A DNA stretch of 21,873 bases. Source: Dehalococcoidia bacterium. Lineage in GTDB: Bacteria; Chloroflexota; Dehalococcoidia; GIF9; AB-539-J10. The translations under genes were made by a program, and so were the position numbers. This document shows, piece after piece, positions 1 through 6,699 of the stretch. The stretch lies in NCBI GenBank assembly GCA_030626915.1, contig DAOUTC010000003.1, positions 1 to 21,873 of the forward strand, in the 5' to 3' direction. A model generated the notes under the pieces. It worked only from the letters and a program-made list of their open reading frames with translations, had not been told where the DNA came from and did no database searches. Within the stretch, counting starts at the first letter, position 1. The number at the start of each line of letters is the position of its first letter.

Positions 1-2
1 GA

Positions 3-464
3 GTATCAGAATTAGTTAGTTTAAATCGTGACCAGATAGACTTAGAGCGCCAAGAATTTGGTATCAAAGGCAAAGGAAATAAGATACGCGTAGTTTTTTT
101 GTCAGATACGGCCGCACAATGGATTAGGCGCTACCTGCAATCGCGCCAAGACCACTTCAAACCGTTATTTATTCGATATAGTGGCCGAGTAGATACTGGA
201 AAAAACGGTGAAAAAATGCGACTGACAGCAAGGTCTATCCAGAACATTGTTGCCAAATATGCAAAAAGATGTGGCCTACCAATCAAAGTAAGCCCTCATA
301 CCCTGAGACATTCCTTTGCTACAGACCTTCTGATAAGTGGTGCTGATATTCGCTCCGTTCAAGAAATGCTGGGCCATGAGAGTATTAGAACAACCCAGGT
401 TTACACTCACGTTACTAACAGGCATTTAAAGGAGGTTTACAGAGCTTTCCATAGTAGAAAATAG
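3..464 (+). CDS. Tyrosine recombinase (XerC/D-like), C-terminal part, cut by window edge
   Basis: The frame is open from base 3 to the TAG at 462-464 (153 residues), so the true start lies left of the window; a TTG at 99 is only an internal codon. The first visible residues, VSEL, would follow an Arg, because the split codon ends in GA. That matches the catalytic Arg of the family's RxSEL motif. The rest of the catalytic set follows in order: Lys in GKGNK, HTLRH (His and Arg), the GHES His, and the Tyr nucleophile in VYTHV. Family members cut and rejoin DNA through a 3'-phosphotyrosine intermediate, either in chromosome-dimer resolution or in integration and excision of mobile DNA. A second recombinase lies 600 bases downstream on the same strand and shares the SRQD...LFI.Y.GR block. 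The pairing favours a mobile-element role over housekeeping Xer, but that is inference. Confidence 0.93.
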   Translation, partial: VSELVSLNRDQIDLERQEFGIKGKGNKIRVVFLSDTAAQWIRRYLQSRQDHFKPLFIRYSGRVDTGKNGEKMRLTARSIQNIVAKYAKRCGLPIKVSPHTLRHSFATDLLISGADIRSVQEMLGHESIRTTQVYTHVTNRHLKEVYRAFHSRK

Positions 465-475
465 GTAAGGATAAA

Positions 476-760
476 ATTGGTGGTAAGCGTGAAAGGGAAT
501 TTATAGAAACAGGATTACCTTGGCATATTGTTGAGGAAGCTATCAATCGTGAGAGCCAATGGCTGCGGAAGGTTATTGCGCAAATATCCACAGAAAAAGT
601 ACCAGGGTGTGATGAATGTCGATACACTTTTAGAAAAATCGCTCTCTTAATTATTACAGGCAGAATTAAAGCAAAAGAATTCATTGCCAGAGACGGACAT
701 GACTTGTGGGACGATCTGACAAAGAAACATAGCATTAGAAAATCCGCACGCCATGGGTAG
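476..760 (+). CDS. Small ORF without canonical start codon, unknown function
   Basis: An open frame runs from the stop at 455-457 to the TAG at 758-760, but has no ATG, GTG or TTG near its 5' end. The best candidate start is ATT at 476, four bases after a TAAGGA ribosome-binding-like sequence (466-471), giving 94 residues. An ATA at 461 overlapping the recombinase stop is the alternative. The composition looks protein-like: TGLPWHIVEEAINRESQWL, one CDEC pair, and a charged helical C-terminus (KAKEFIARDGHDLWDDL). It starts within about 12 bases of the upstream recombinase stop and overlaps the next ORF by 8 bases, which is operon-like. I do not recognise the family. It could be a real gene with a rare start, a remnant of a longer gene, or the product of a start-codon mutation. 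Confidence 0.45.
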   Translation: MGGKREREFIETGLPWHIVEEAINRESQWLRKVIAQISTEKVPGCDECRYTFRKIALLIITGRIKAKEFIARDGHDLWDDLTKKHSIRKSARHG

Positions 761-1043
761 TAGCTGGCATAGAAGAATGATGGATGTAATCACCGAATAC
801 TTCGAAAGTCAGGGGTTCGAGGTAATTCCTGAACCTTTCCTTAATAAAGGACGTGCTGATTTGGGCATCTACAAGGATGGCTATAAGGATTTGTTTGCAG
901 AGGTTGGTACTACTTCTGCTTATAAATTGTGGTGGAACCTGCAGATGTTGACCAATGCTAAAATCCTACTAGTGCCAGACGAAGAGCGAGCCATAGAGTT
1001 TACTTGTCTAGATAGCAAGCGTGACGTACTTCGTAGCCCATGA
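753..1043 (+). CDS. Small PD-(D/E)XK nuclease-like protein
   Basis: 96 residues. An N-terminal helix (SSWHRRMMDVITEYFESQGF) leads into a strand pattern GFEVIPEP, then RADLGIY (Asp36), then LFAEVGTTSAYKLWWNL (Glu50). This order, an acidic strand followed by an E-x-G/K strand and an amphipathic helix, resembles the PD-(D/E)XK nuclease core. The usual lysine after the Glu is Gly here (EVG), and Lys58 lies eight residues after Glu50. Members of the fold include restriction, repair and transposition nucleases and some inactive DNA-binding forms. The ATG overlaps the previous ORF's stop by 8 bases with no clear Shine-Dalgarno, which suggests translational coupling. The next recombinase starts 20 bases downstream. 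Nuclease identity is inferred from motif spacing only. Confidence 0.6.
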   Translation: MGSSWHRRMMDVITEYFESQGFEVIPEPFLNKGRADLGIYKDGYKDLFAEVGTTSAYKLWWNLQMLTNAKILLVPDEERAIEFTCLDSKRDVLRSP

Positions 1044-1063
1044 GGAAACAAAACTAATTAAAA

Positions 1064-2002
1064 ATGTTACCACATGCTGATGATTTCCTGCTAAACTTGC
1101 AGGCTAATAATTATTCCCCAGAAACAGTTTATAACTATGAGCGAGATTTAGAGGTTTTCGAACATTTCTTAGCTGAAAGCAATATTGAGTTTGATAAAGT
1201 TAACAAGCGTGTCATCACCTACTATAAAGCATATTTGACTTCACGTGACCGTAAAACTGCAGGGCTGAGCCACCGAGGCGATAAGCAACTTGATTCCCGC
1301 TCCATAAACCGTATGCTATCGGCCCTTCGAGCCTACTTACGCTACTTAATCGATATGGATTATCCCTGCCCTCTGCCACCTGAAGCAGTCAAATTGACAA
1401 AGACTGGCAGAAAACATCCTCAAGTAGCTAAGCTTCACGATTTAGTTAGACTAATCGAAGCACCAACATCCCTGGAGTCAAATCCCAGGGTGTCTTTGAG
1501 GAACCGCGCTATGCTAGAGGTATTATTTTCCACTGGCATGCGTATTTCGGAGCTGTGTAACCTGAATCGCAGTCAGATTGATGACAGCGGGCGCATTTTC
1601 ATTACCGGCAAAGGCAGGAAGCAAAGATTCGTTTACTTAACTCCGCGAGCTATTCAGCATCTCGATATGTATTTAAGCACACGGCAGGATAATTGCCCTG
1701 CCCTATTTATTCCCTACGCCGGCAGAAATGTAGTTAACCCTAAAAAAAGAATCTCTACCAATTACCTTCAAGAAAGGATTAAAAGATATCGAGAGAAATT
1801 AAGGATTAACGTTCCCACCTCAGCCCACTCATTAAGACATGGCTTTGCCACTTATTTAGCTGAGCAAGGCGCCAATCCAGCAGCCCTTCAGATTCTACTG
1901 GGTCACGAATCCCTGGAAACCACTACCAGATATGTACACGCCTCAGATAAATACGCTGAGGAAACTCACCACAAATATCATCCCCTGGCCGAACCTGACT
2001 AA
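1064..2002 (+). CDS. Tyrosine recombinase/integrase, full length (XerC/D-like)
   Basis: 312 residues, close to the usual 295-320 for XerC/D-type enzymes. The N-terminal SAM-like core-binding domain covers about residues 4-100 (FLLNLQANNYSPETVYNYERD, then the helix SINRMLSALRAYLRYL). The catalytic domain covers about 120-300 and has the full active-site set: Arg160 (TGMRISEL), Lys183 (GKGRK), His255 and Arg258 (HSLRH), His281 (GHES) and the nucleophile Tyr290 (TTRYVH). It should therefore be active. A 20-residue insertion after residue 60 (SRDRKTAGLSHRGDKQLDSR) lengthens the linker before the last N-terminal helices. The nearest GA-rich stretch (TGAGGAAAC) lies 14 or more bases upstream of the ATG, so start-site support is weak. 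It is a paralogue of the partial recombinase at the left edge. No core site or inverted ends were found in the window. Confidence 0.93.
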   Translation: MLPHADDFLLNLQANNYSPETVYNYERDLEVFEHFLAESNIEFDKVNKRVITYYKAYLTSRDRKTAGLSHRGDKQLDSRSINRMLSALRAYLRYLIDMDYPCPLPPEAVKLTKTGRKHPQVAKLHDLVRLIEAPTSLESNPRVSLRNRAMLEVLFSTGMRISELCNLNRSQIDDSGRIFITGKGRKQRFVYLTPRAIQHLDMYLSTRQDNCPALFIPYAGRNVVNPKKRISTNYLQERIKRYREKLRINVPTSAHSLRHGFATYLAEQGANPAALQILLGHESLETTTRYVHASDKYAEETHHKYHPLAEPD

Positions 2003-2100
2003 TGAAATCACTCCTTAGAGTGTTATGTCAAGTTACATTTTTCCTAAATAAAGTGGAACTGGGTGGACAATACACAAAATCTCGTAACCCTACCTTCAAA

Positions 2101-2325
2101 TTATCCATGCAGCAGCCTAAGGAATTCCTCCCTGCTTAGTCCAGCATCTCGAATTAGAGACCTTAATAAACCTCGCCCTAGCTCTCTGTGTCTGGGTACT
2201 GACAGTCTGCGTCCTGAAGGGTGCAACAAGACCATATGGCTGCCCTCAGTATGATCCCAAATATATCCGATCTTGTGCACTGCTTTAGCAAAATCGTCTC
2301 CTGATATCACAGGAAGACGAGCCAC
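2101..2325 (-). CDS. hicA: HicA family toxin (mRNA interferase)
   Basis: 74 residues, typical for HicA, which has a double-stranded-RNA-binding-like fold and cleaves mRNA when released from HicB. The N-terminal LPVISGDDFAKAVHKIGY and the catalytic His30 in EGSHMVLLHP are the family hallmarks. A basic stretch RRLSVPRHRELGRGLLRSLIRD follows, as expected for RNA contact. The start is GTG and overlaps the hicB stop by one base (TAGTG), so translation is coupled to the antitoxin. The gene order is antitoxin first. It converges with the recombinase at 1064-2002, leaving a 98-base gap in which I see only a weak 5-bp hairpin (2009-2022) and no convincing terminator. Confidence 0.9.
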   Translation of the reverse strand: MARLPVISGDDFAKAVHKIGYIWDHTEGSHMVLLHPSGRRLSVPRHRELGRGLLRSLIRDAGLSREEFLRLLHG

Positions 2326-2633
2326 TAAACTGCAACCTCCACCTCTTCAACATCGGTTACAGGTATCGGCTCTCCGTGCTTACGCATACTAGCTATATAG
2401 CCCAAGATAGCCTCTCTAATATTGGCAATGGCCTCTTCTCTAGTTCTCCCTTGAGAGTGACATCCAGGAAGGGCAGGACAACTAGCTACGATGAAGCCGT
2501 CTTCATCCCATTCAAGTGTCACTGTAAATTTGATAATATTACGCCCCATTATATTGATATCAATCGGTATTCGAAACGGCTGACCGAATATGGCAATAGC
2601 ACCAAGCTCGACTTGGAGAGTCGCAGACTTCAC
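2325..2633 (-). CDS. hicB: HicB family antitoxin, possibly with N-terminal extension
   Basis: The conserved HicB domain reads IIKFTVTLEWDEDGFIVASC followed by PALPGCHSQGRTREEAIANI and a helix ending near KHGEPIP. It binds and neutralises HicA and usually represses its own operon. Two starts are possible. GTG at 2633 gives 102 residues and has a perfect AGGAGG at 2639-2644 with 5-base spacing; it adds 28 residues not typical of HicB. ATG at 2549 gives 74 residues with the usual HicB N-terminus but no ribosome-binding site. I report the long form because of the Shine-Dalgarno evidence. The AGGAGG overlaps the TAG of the upstream zinc-ribbon gene (TAGGAGG), so three genes are translationally linked. 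No C-terminal helix-turn-helix or ribbon-helix-helix is obvious. Confidence 0.88.
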   Translation of the reverse strand: MKSATLQVELGAIAIFGQPFRIPIDINIMGRNIIKFTVTLEWDEDGFIVASCPALPGCHSQGRTREEAIANIREAILGYIASMRKHGEPIPVTDVEEVEVAV

Positions 2634-2642
2634 TCTAGCCTC

Positions 2643-2855
2643 CTATGGGAATTCGTTGTATTGCCCACACTTTGGGCAGTGGACAACGATATTTCCGATT
2701 TGTCCCCGGCGTATCTTCTCCGCTAGAATCGCTCCGCAACTCCCACATATGTAGTTCACATCCCCCTCACCTTTGAAGACAGGACTAACCTTGGATTCTA
2801 GCACTGTGCGACTACCCTCGCTGGGTTTAGGAATGATGCTCAACTTTATCTCCAT
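2643..2855 (-). CDS. Small zinc-ribbon protein
   Basis: 70 residues. Two CxxC knuckles (Cys37-Gly-Ser-Cys40 in ICGSCG and Cys60-Pro-Lys-Cys63 in HCPKCG), 19 residues apart, form a classic zinc ribbon that probably binds one Zn ion. The N-terminal half (residues 1-33) has a strand-like, charged composition and no known motif. The ATG is preceded by AAGGA at workable spacing. Its stop overlaps the ribosome-binding site of hicB, so it may be the first gene of a three-gene transcript with hicBA. Zinc ribbons of this size are common next to unrelated genes, and no specific role in toxin-antitoxin control is known to me. Confidence 0.75.
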   Translation of the reverse strand: MEIKLSIIPKPSEGSRTVLESKVSPVFKGEGDVNYICGSCGAILAEKIRRGQIGNIVVHCPKCGQYNEFP

Positions 2856-2887
2856 TAGTGCTTCCTTAACCTTCCATGCTAACTTTT

Positions 2888-2893
2888 ATTATA
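2888..2893 (-). promoter_or_regulatory. Possible -10 element for zinc-ribbon/hicBA transcript
   Basis: On the - strand this reads TATAAT, a perfect consensus -10, about 33 bases before the zinc-ribbon ATG. A -35 at normal spacing would fall inside the tRNA-Met T-arm and acceptor region and does not match consensus, so the site is uncertain. Read-through from the tRNA promoter is the alternative. Confidence 0.3.
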
Positions 2894-2903
2894 TCTTTGC
2901 AAG

Positions 2904-2975
2904 TGGGCTCGGTAGGATTCGAACCTACGACCAACCGGTTATGAGCCGGCCGCTCTGCCACTGAGCTACGAGCCC
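2904..2975 (-). tRNA. tRNA-Met(CAT) (or lysidine-type tRNA-Ile2)
   Basis: On the - strand the acceptor arms GGGCTCG/CGAGCCC pair perfectly. The D-arm has GCTC/GAGC, the anticodon stem GCCGG/CCGGT closes the loop CTCATAA (anticodon CAT), and the T-arm is GTAGG-TTCGAAT-CCTAC. The discriminator is A. The 3' CCA is not encoded; the next bases are CTT. The anticodon stem lacks the three G:C pairs of initiator tRNA, so it is an elongator Met tRNA or a tRNA-Ile2 whose C34 becomes lysidine. The two cannot be separated by eye. It lies 5 bases downstream of tRNA-Gly on the same strand and is likely cotranscribed with it. Confidence 0.95.
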
Positions 2976-2977
2976 AA

Positions 2978-3055
<78 letters not shown>

Positions 3056-3066
3056 ATCATCACTTC

Positions 3067-3095
3067 AGTTTAGCAACCATATTAAAATGGGTCAA
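3067..3095 (-). promoter_or_regulatory. Sigma70-like promoter of the tRNA-Gly/tRNA-Met unit
   Basis: The - strand reads TTGACC (3090-3095), exactly 17 bases (3073-3089), then TAAACT (3067-3072). The -35 matches consensus at five of six positions and the -10 at four of six. The -10 ends 11 bases before the mature 5' end of tRNA-Gly, which fits a short tRNA leader. Confidence 0.6.
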
Positions 3096-3340
3096 ATTTC
3101 TATATGTTATCTCTTCCTTTCGTGGAAAAGCGTAGCAATTACGAGGGGAGAAAATCAAGTCGGGCTGGAAATTAGCTGATTAAGAGTCACAAGGGAATTA
3201 CGCCATCCAATAGCTCCAAATAGCAAGGCATGAGACATGTTTCGAGAACTAGACCTGGGGTTTTGTATCTGGGGTGGCACCTAGCTGCTAGTGGATATTA
3301 ATCAGTTGCTTAGCAAAATGTTTGCAAAAAAGAAGGATAG
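3096..3340. other. Noncoding stretch between the tRNA unit and the MFS gene
   Basis: About 245 bases with no credible ORF on either strand. It is the 3' flank of the long - strand gene series. I looked for an intrinsic terminator after the MFS stop at 3341. The only nearby structure is a 5-bp stem with a 3-base loop, not followed by a T-run, so none is called. There is no repeat shared with the rest of the window. Confidence 0.5.
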
Positions 3341-4576
3341 TCATAAACATTCTCGTCCGGGTTTGAGTATCAGAGATAAACCCGTACCTATAAAAAGTAA
3401 TGTTGCTCCCATAACAATAGCTAGTTCGTAGCTTCCTGTGGTATCGCAAATATAGCCAGCTAATAATGGAGCAGCTGCTCCACCAATACCCCAGCCTACG
3501 TCTAACATTCCGTAAATGCTGCCATGAAATTTCATCCCAAACCAGTCGGCAATTATTGCCGGGAACAATACAAAGCCTCCCCAGCTAAAGCCAATAATAG
3601 TGGAGAATAAATAAAATTCCCATGGCTGCCTTGCTTTTACAAGCCACAACATCATCACTGCCATTAAGAGGAAAGAAATGAAAAGAGGCGCCTTTCTTCC
3701 AATTCTATCTGAGAGTTTGCTTATTACCATTGCGCCCGCTACGTAAGCTCCACCACTTAGGCCAATAGCGGTGGCAGCAGTCATTTCTGCGATACCGAAA
3801 CTAACCATATATGCCTTCAAATGAACCCAGATACCAAAAGGCAAAGCAGAAATGGCATACAGCGAAAACAACAGCCAAAACTGCCTTGTTCTGATTGCCT
3901 GCTTAAACGTAAAATCTTTTGTGTTAGATATGAGCTTACCATCCCGTTTGCTTTCTGTAGTTCCTTTCATACCATCGGGGTAAAGTCCTTTCTCAGAAGG
4001 ATTAAGCCTCGTCAACCTGGAAGCAGGGAGACCTAGGACGAAAAGGAGGCCAGCTAAGATGAAATAAGAGATGCGCCAACCGAATTTAATAATGAAAAGT
4101 TGAATAAGAGGTGGCATGATGAACGTTCCTACCCCTATTCCAGCCTCCGTGATTCCCAAAGCCATGCCTCTTTTTCTTATAAACCAGCGGCATACTGTTG
4201 AAATTGCCGGCACCCAACCAAGACTTGTTCCAATGGCTACTATAACTCCGTAAAAAATATATAGTTGCCAGAGTGTATTGATGGTAGACATCAGCGCATA
4301 GCCTATACCCATGACAATGATAGAAATCATCAGGATTAGCCTGGGGCCATATCTATCATTTAACCTCCCCGCTACTATGCCTAAAATACAACTTATAATG
4401 CAAAATAGGGAATAAGCTCCAGAGACCGCTGTTTTTGTCCAACCTAAGTCCCGACATAGCTCTGTGAGAAAAATACCATAGGAGTCATTACAACCCCATT
4501 GCAAAGCTAAAATTGTAGAGGCTGCAGCTACTATTACCCAGCCATAGAAAATACCAGTTTTTGGTTTACCAGCCAT
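3341..4576 (-). CDS. MFS transporter, monocarboxylate/oxalate-formate-antiporter-like
   Basis: 411 residues, with the twelve-helix pattern of the major facilitator superfamily in the inner membrane. The N-terminal half starts YGWVIVAAAS and carries the loop 2-3 signature GRLNDRYGPR (residues 70-79). The second half repeats it as SKLSDRIGRK. A charged central loop (about 190-220, LTRLNPSEKGLYPDGMKG) separates the halves. The YGW start and the GWxPA..TVCRWF block resemble the OFA/monocarboxylate-porter branch, which moves small carboxylates by exchange or symport. The ATG has GAGGAG at 4581-4586. It is the last gene of the - strand series, 163 bases after the ABC ATPase genes, and may export or import a carboxylate product of the locus. 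The substrate cannot be read from sequence. Confidence 0.85.
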   Translation of the reverse strand: MAGKPKTGIFYGWVIVAAASTILALQWGCNDSYGIFLTELCRDLGWTKTAVSGAYSLFCIISCILGIVAGRLNDRYGPRLILMISIIVMGIGYALMSTINTLWQLYIFYGVIVAIGTSLGWVPAISTVCRWFIRKRGMALGITEAGIGVGTFIMPPLIQLFIIKFGWRISYFILAGLLFVLGLPASRLTRLNPSEKGLYPDGMKGTTESKRDGKLISNTKDFTFKQAIRTRQFWLLFSLYAISALPFGIWVHLKAYMVSFGIAEMTAATAIGLSGGAYVAGAMVISKLSDRIGRKAPLFISFLLMAVMMLWLVKARQPWEFYLFSTIIGFSWGGFVLFPAIIADWFGMKFHGSIYGMLDVGWGIGGAAAPLLAGYICDTTGSYELAIVMGATLLFIGTGLSLILKPGRECL

Positions 4577-4587
4577 ATTTCTCCTCT

Positions 4588-4682
4588 AAAAAAATTGCGG
4601 CAAAGATATCTAAATTTGCCCTGTCTTGTGGCATCACTTTACTGAAGGCGAGATGCCACCTGCCCGATTACGCCAAGGGCAA
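4588..4682 (-). promoter_or_regulatory. Possible attenuator with alternative hairpins upstream of the MFS gene
   Basis: In the - strand RNA, TTGCCCT (4676-4682) can pair with AGGGCAA (4616-4622). This pairing encloses an 8-bp hairpin, GTGGCATC/GATGCCAC (4652-4659 and 4628-4635), with a 16-base loop. The same downstream bases, as GGCAAA (4615-4620), can instead pair with TTTGCC (4599-4604), followed after GCAA by seven T residues (4588-4594). The two pairings exclude each other, as in terminator/antiterminator switches. The terminator stem is only 6 bp and is separated from the T-run by four bases, so it would be weak. The MFS ribosome-binding site follows directly. Confidence 0.35.
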
Positions 4683-4739
4683 CACACAGGAAGGCTCTTT
4701 ACTTTTCTAAGGTCTTATAAATCCAATCGCCTGGCTCTC

Positions 4740-5735
4740 TTATTTTGCTTTAATGCAAGCAACGTAGTGGTCATGCCCCACTTCAATGAGCGGAGGTTCC
4801 TCTTCACGACACTTCTTCCTAGTATGTAGACACCGTGGGTAGAATCTACAACTAGAGAAGACCTCAGCCGGAATTAGCGGCACGTAACCTTTGATGGGAA
4901 GTTCATGCATTTTTACTGTGGGGTCAGGCACTGGCACAGCGGAAACCAATGCTTGAGTATAAGGATGTAGTGGTTTATTGATGATGTCTTCTGTGGGAGC
5001 AATTTCTATAATCTTTCCCAGGTACATGATGGCAATCCTATCACAAACATATCGCGCTGTGGACAAGTCATGGGTTATATAAATAAATGAGATACCAAAC
5101 TTATCCCTCAATCTCAGCAATAATTCTAAAATACCTATCCTTACGGAAACATCCAGCATTGAAATAGGTTCATCCGCAACCACAAGTTTCGGTTGAAGAA
5201 TCAACACTCTACCTATGCCAACCCTTTGACGTTGACCGCCGCTAAGCAGAATAGGATATCTGTCCCAGAATTCTTCGGTTGGTTTTAATTCCACTTCCTC
5301 AAGTGTATTCTTTATCAGCTCATCCTCCTCGGTTTTGCCATTGGCTAGCCCATGAATTTTGACTGTCTGGCTCAGAATATCAGCCACTGTTCTCCTGGGG
5401 TTGAGAGAGCCATGAGGGTCTTGAAATATCATTTGCATTTTGCGTCGCAGGCTCTTTACCCTTTTTCTATCCAGAGAGGTGACTTCAATTCCCTCGTAGT
5501 ATACCCTGCCACTGGTAGGTTCAATCAGCCTGAGTATTGTCCTGCCCATGGTTGTTTTTCCGCAACCGCTCTCCCCAACAAAGCCCAGAACTTCACCCTC
5601 CTGCACACTGAAGCTGACATCGTCAACTGCACGAACGTATTCCTCTTTTTTCGATGACATAAACTCAAACAAACTTTTTCTTACAGGGAAATATTTCTTC
5701 AGGTTTTCTACTCTCAATACGGCATCTTTTTTCAT
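4740..5735 (-). CDS. Oligopeptide/dipeptide ABC transporter ATP-binding protein (OppF/DppF type)
   Basis: 331 residues. One of two cytoplasmic ATPases that would drive the importer encoded upstream. Walker A GESGCGKT (54-61), Q-loop Gln105 (IFQDPHGSLNP), signature LSGGQRQR (164-171), Walker B LVVADEP (184-190) and H-loop His222 are all intact. The C-terminal Opp/Dpp extension includes HPYTQAL and the cysteines 296, 302, 309 and 327 (SCRFYPRC...KKC...YVAC). In this family such a set can hold an iron-sulfur cluster. A KKEEYVRAVDDVSF segment before Walker A is typical of the F-type subunit. It starts 9 bases after the D-type gene, with AGGGTGA as the likely ribosome-binding site. Confidence 0.95.
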   Translation of the reverse strand: MKKDAVLRVENLKKYFPVRKSLFEFMSSKKEEYVRAVDDVSFSVQEGEVLGFVGESGCGKTTMGRTILRLIEPTSGRVYYEGIEVTSLDRKRVKSLRRKMQMIFQDPHGSLNPRRTVADILSQTVKIHGLANGKTEEDELIKNTLEEVELKPTEEFWDRYPILLSGGQRQRVGIGRVLILQPKLVVADEPISMLDVSVRIGILELLLRLRDKFGISFIYITHDLSTARYVCDRIAIMYLGKIIEIAPTEDIINKPLHPYTQALVSAVPVPDPTVKMHELPIKGYVPLIPAEVFSSCRFYPRCLHTRKKCREEEPPLIEVGHDHYVACIKAK

Positions 5736-5744
5736 AAATTCACC

Positions 5745-6695
5745 CTACTTGATTGAATGACATGCTACGAGATGGCCGTTTTTTTTCCTAAATATTGGTT
5801 CTTCTTCCCGGCAAATATTCACGGCGTAAGGACAGCGTGGATGGAATCTACAGCCAATAGGGGGATTGATAAGCCTCGGGGGAGCACCAGGGATGCTCTT
5901 TAACCCCCTTTTCTCCCCTTTTATGCTGGGATAAGCTCTTATCAGCGCCTGGCTGTAAGGGTGTACAGGATTTTCGTACAAAGAAACGGTGCTTGCCTGT
6001 TCCACAATCTTACCAGCATACATAACAGCAACCTTACCGCAAGTCTCAGCTATAACAGAGAGGTCATGAGTTATAAATATTATGGGTAACCTCAGTTCTT
6101 TTCTCAGCTTATTTATAAGGGTCAATAGTTGCCTTTGAACTATCACATCAAGTCCTGTCACTGGCTCATCCAAGATTAAAAGCCTTGGATTACAAGCGGT
6201 AGCTATGGCAATCATAACTCTTTGTTTCATCCCACCGCTAAATTCATGTGGGTAGTTCTTGACTCTTTCACTACCTATGCCCACCAGTTCCAATTGTCTT
6301 TTAGCTCTTTCCCAAGATTCTTCTTTTGTTATTCTCTCATGCTCCAGAATCACCTCAGTTATCTGTTTCCCCACAGTCATAACGGGGTTAAGGGCATTCT
6401 GAGCTGCTTGGAAGACCATGGCAATTCCCTTCCCTCTTAAAAGTCTTATCTCCTCATTGCTCATTGTAATAATGTCATTGCCATCAAAAATTATTTTTCC
6501 TCCCACTATGCGCCCTGGAGGTGCCACAAATCTCATGATGGCAAAGACTGCAGTTGTCTTGCCACAGCCCGATTCCCCTATCAGCCCCAACGTTTCATCC
6601 CTGTCCACACTGAAGCTAACATCATCTACAGCCTTTACCGCACCCTCCCGAGTAAAGTAATATATCTTCAGATTTTCAACTTCAAGCAAGGCCAT
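5745..6695 (-). CDS. Oligopeptide/dipeptide ABC transporter ATP-binding protein (OppD/DppD type)
   Basis: 316 residues, the second ATPase of the importer. Walker A GESGCGKT (40-47), Q-loop Gln96 (VFQAAQNALNP), signature FSGGMKQR (152-159), Walker B LLILDEP (172-178) and His210 in ITHDLS are intact. SGGMKQR with the GLDV D-loop is typical of the D-type subunit. The C-terminal HPYSQAL and cysteines 282, 288, 295 and 312 match the family's four-cysteine motif. It begins 4 bases after the permease stop and ends 9 bases before the F-type gene, so all four transporter genes are probably one transcript. Confidence 0.95.
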   Translation of the reverse strand: MALLEVENLKIYYFTREGAVKAVDDVSFSVDRDETLGLIGESGCGKTTAVFAIMRFVAPPGRIVGGKIIFDGNDIITMSNEEIRLLRGKGIAMVFQAAQNALNPVMTVGKQITEVILEHERITKEESWERAKRQLELVGIGSERVKNYPHEFSGGMKQRVMIAIATACNPRLLILDEPVTGLDVIVQRQLLTLINKLRKELRLPIIFITHDLSVIAETCGKVAVMYAGKIVEQASTVSLYENPVHPYSQALIRAYPSIKGEKRGLKSIPGAPPRLINPPIGCRFHPRCPYAVNICREEEPIFRKKNGHLVACHSIK

Positions 6696-6699
6696 CTTG

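Noticed and set aside
415..735. Minus-strand ORF of 106 codons
   Set aside because: It overlaps the plus-strand recombinase end and the frame at 476-760, which fits the local operon direction better. Its translation is hydrophobic and cysteine/serine-rich, like an antisense shadow.
2009..2022. CACTC-CTTA-GAGTG hairpin after the recombinase as a terminator
   Set aside because: Only 5 bp, and the nearest T-run is more than ten bases away.
2027..2032. Minus-strand TTGACA, a consensus -35
   Set aside because: The sequence 17 bases downstream is ATTTCA, not a -10, and transcription would run antisense into the recombinase gene.
2063..2254. Plus-strand ORF of 63 codons
   Set aside because: It lies opposite hicA, which has clear family motifs and coupled start. 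The plus-strand product has no recognisable features.
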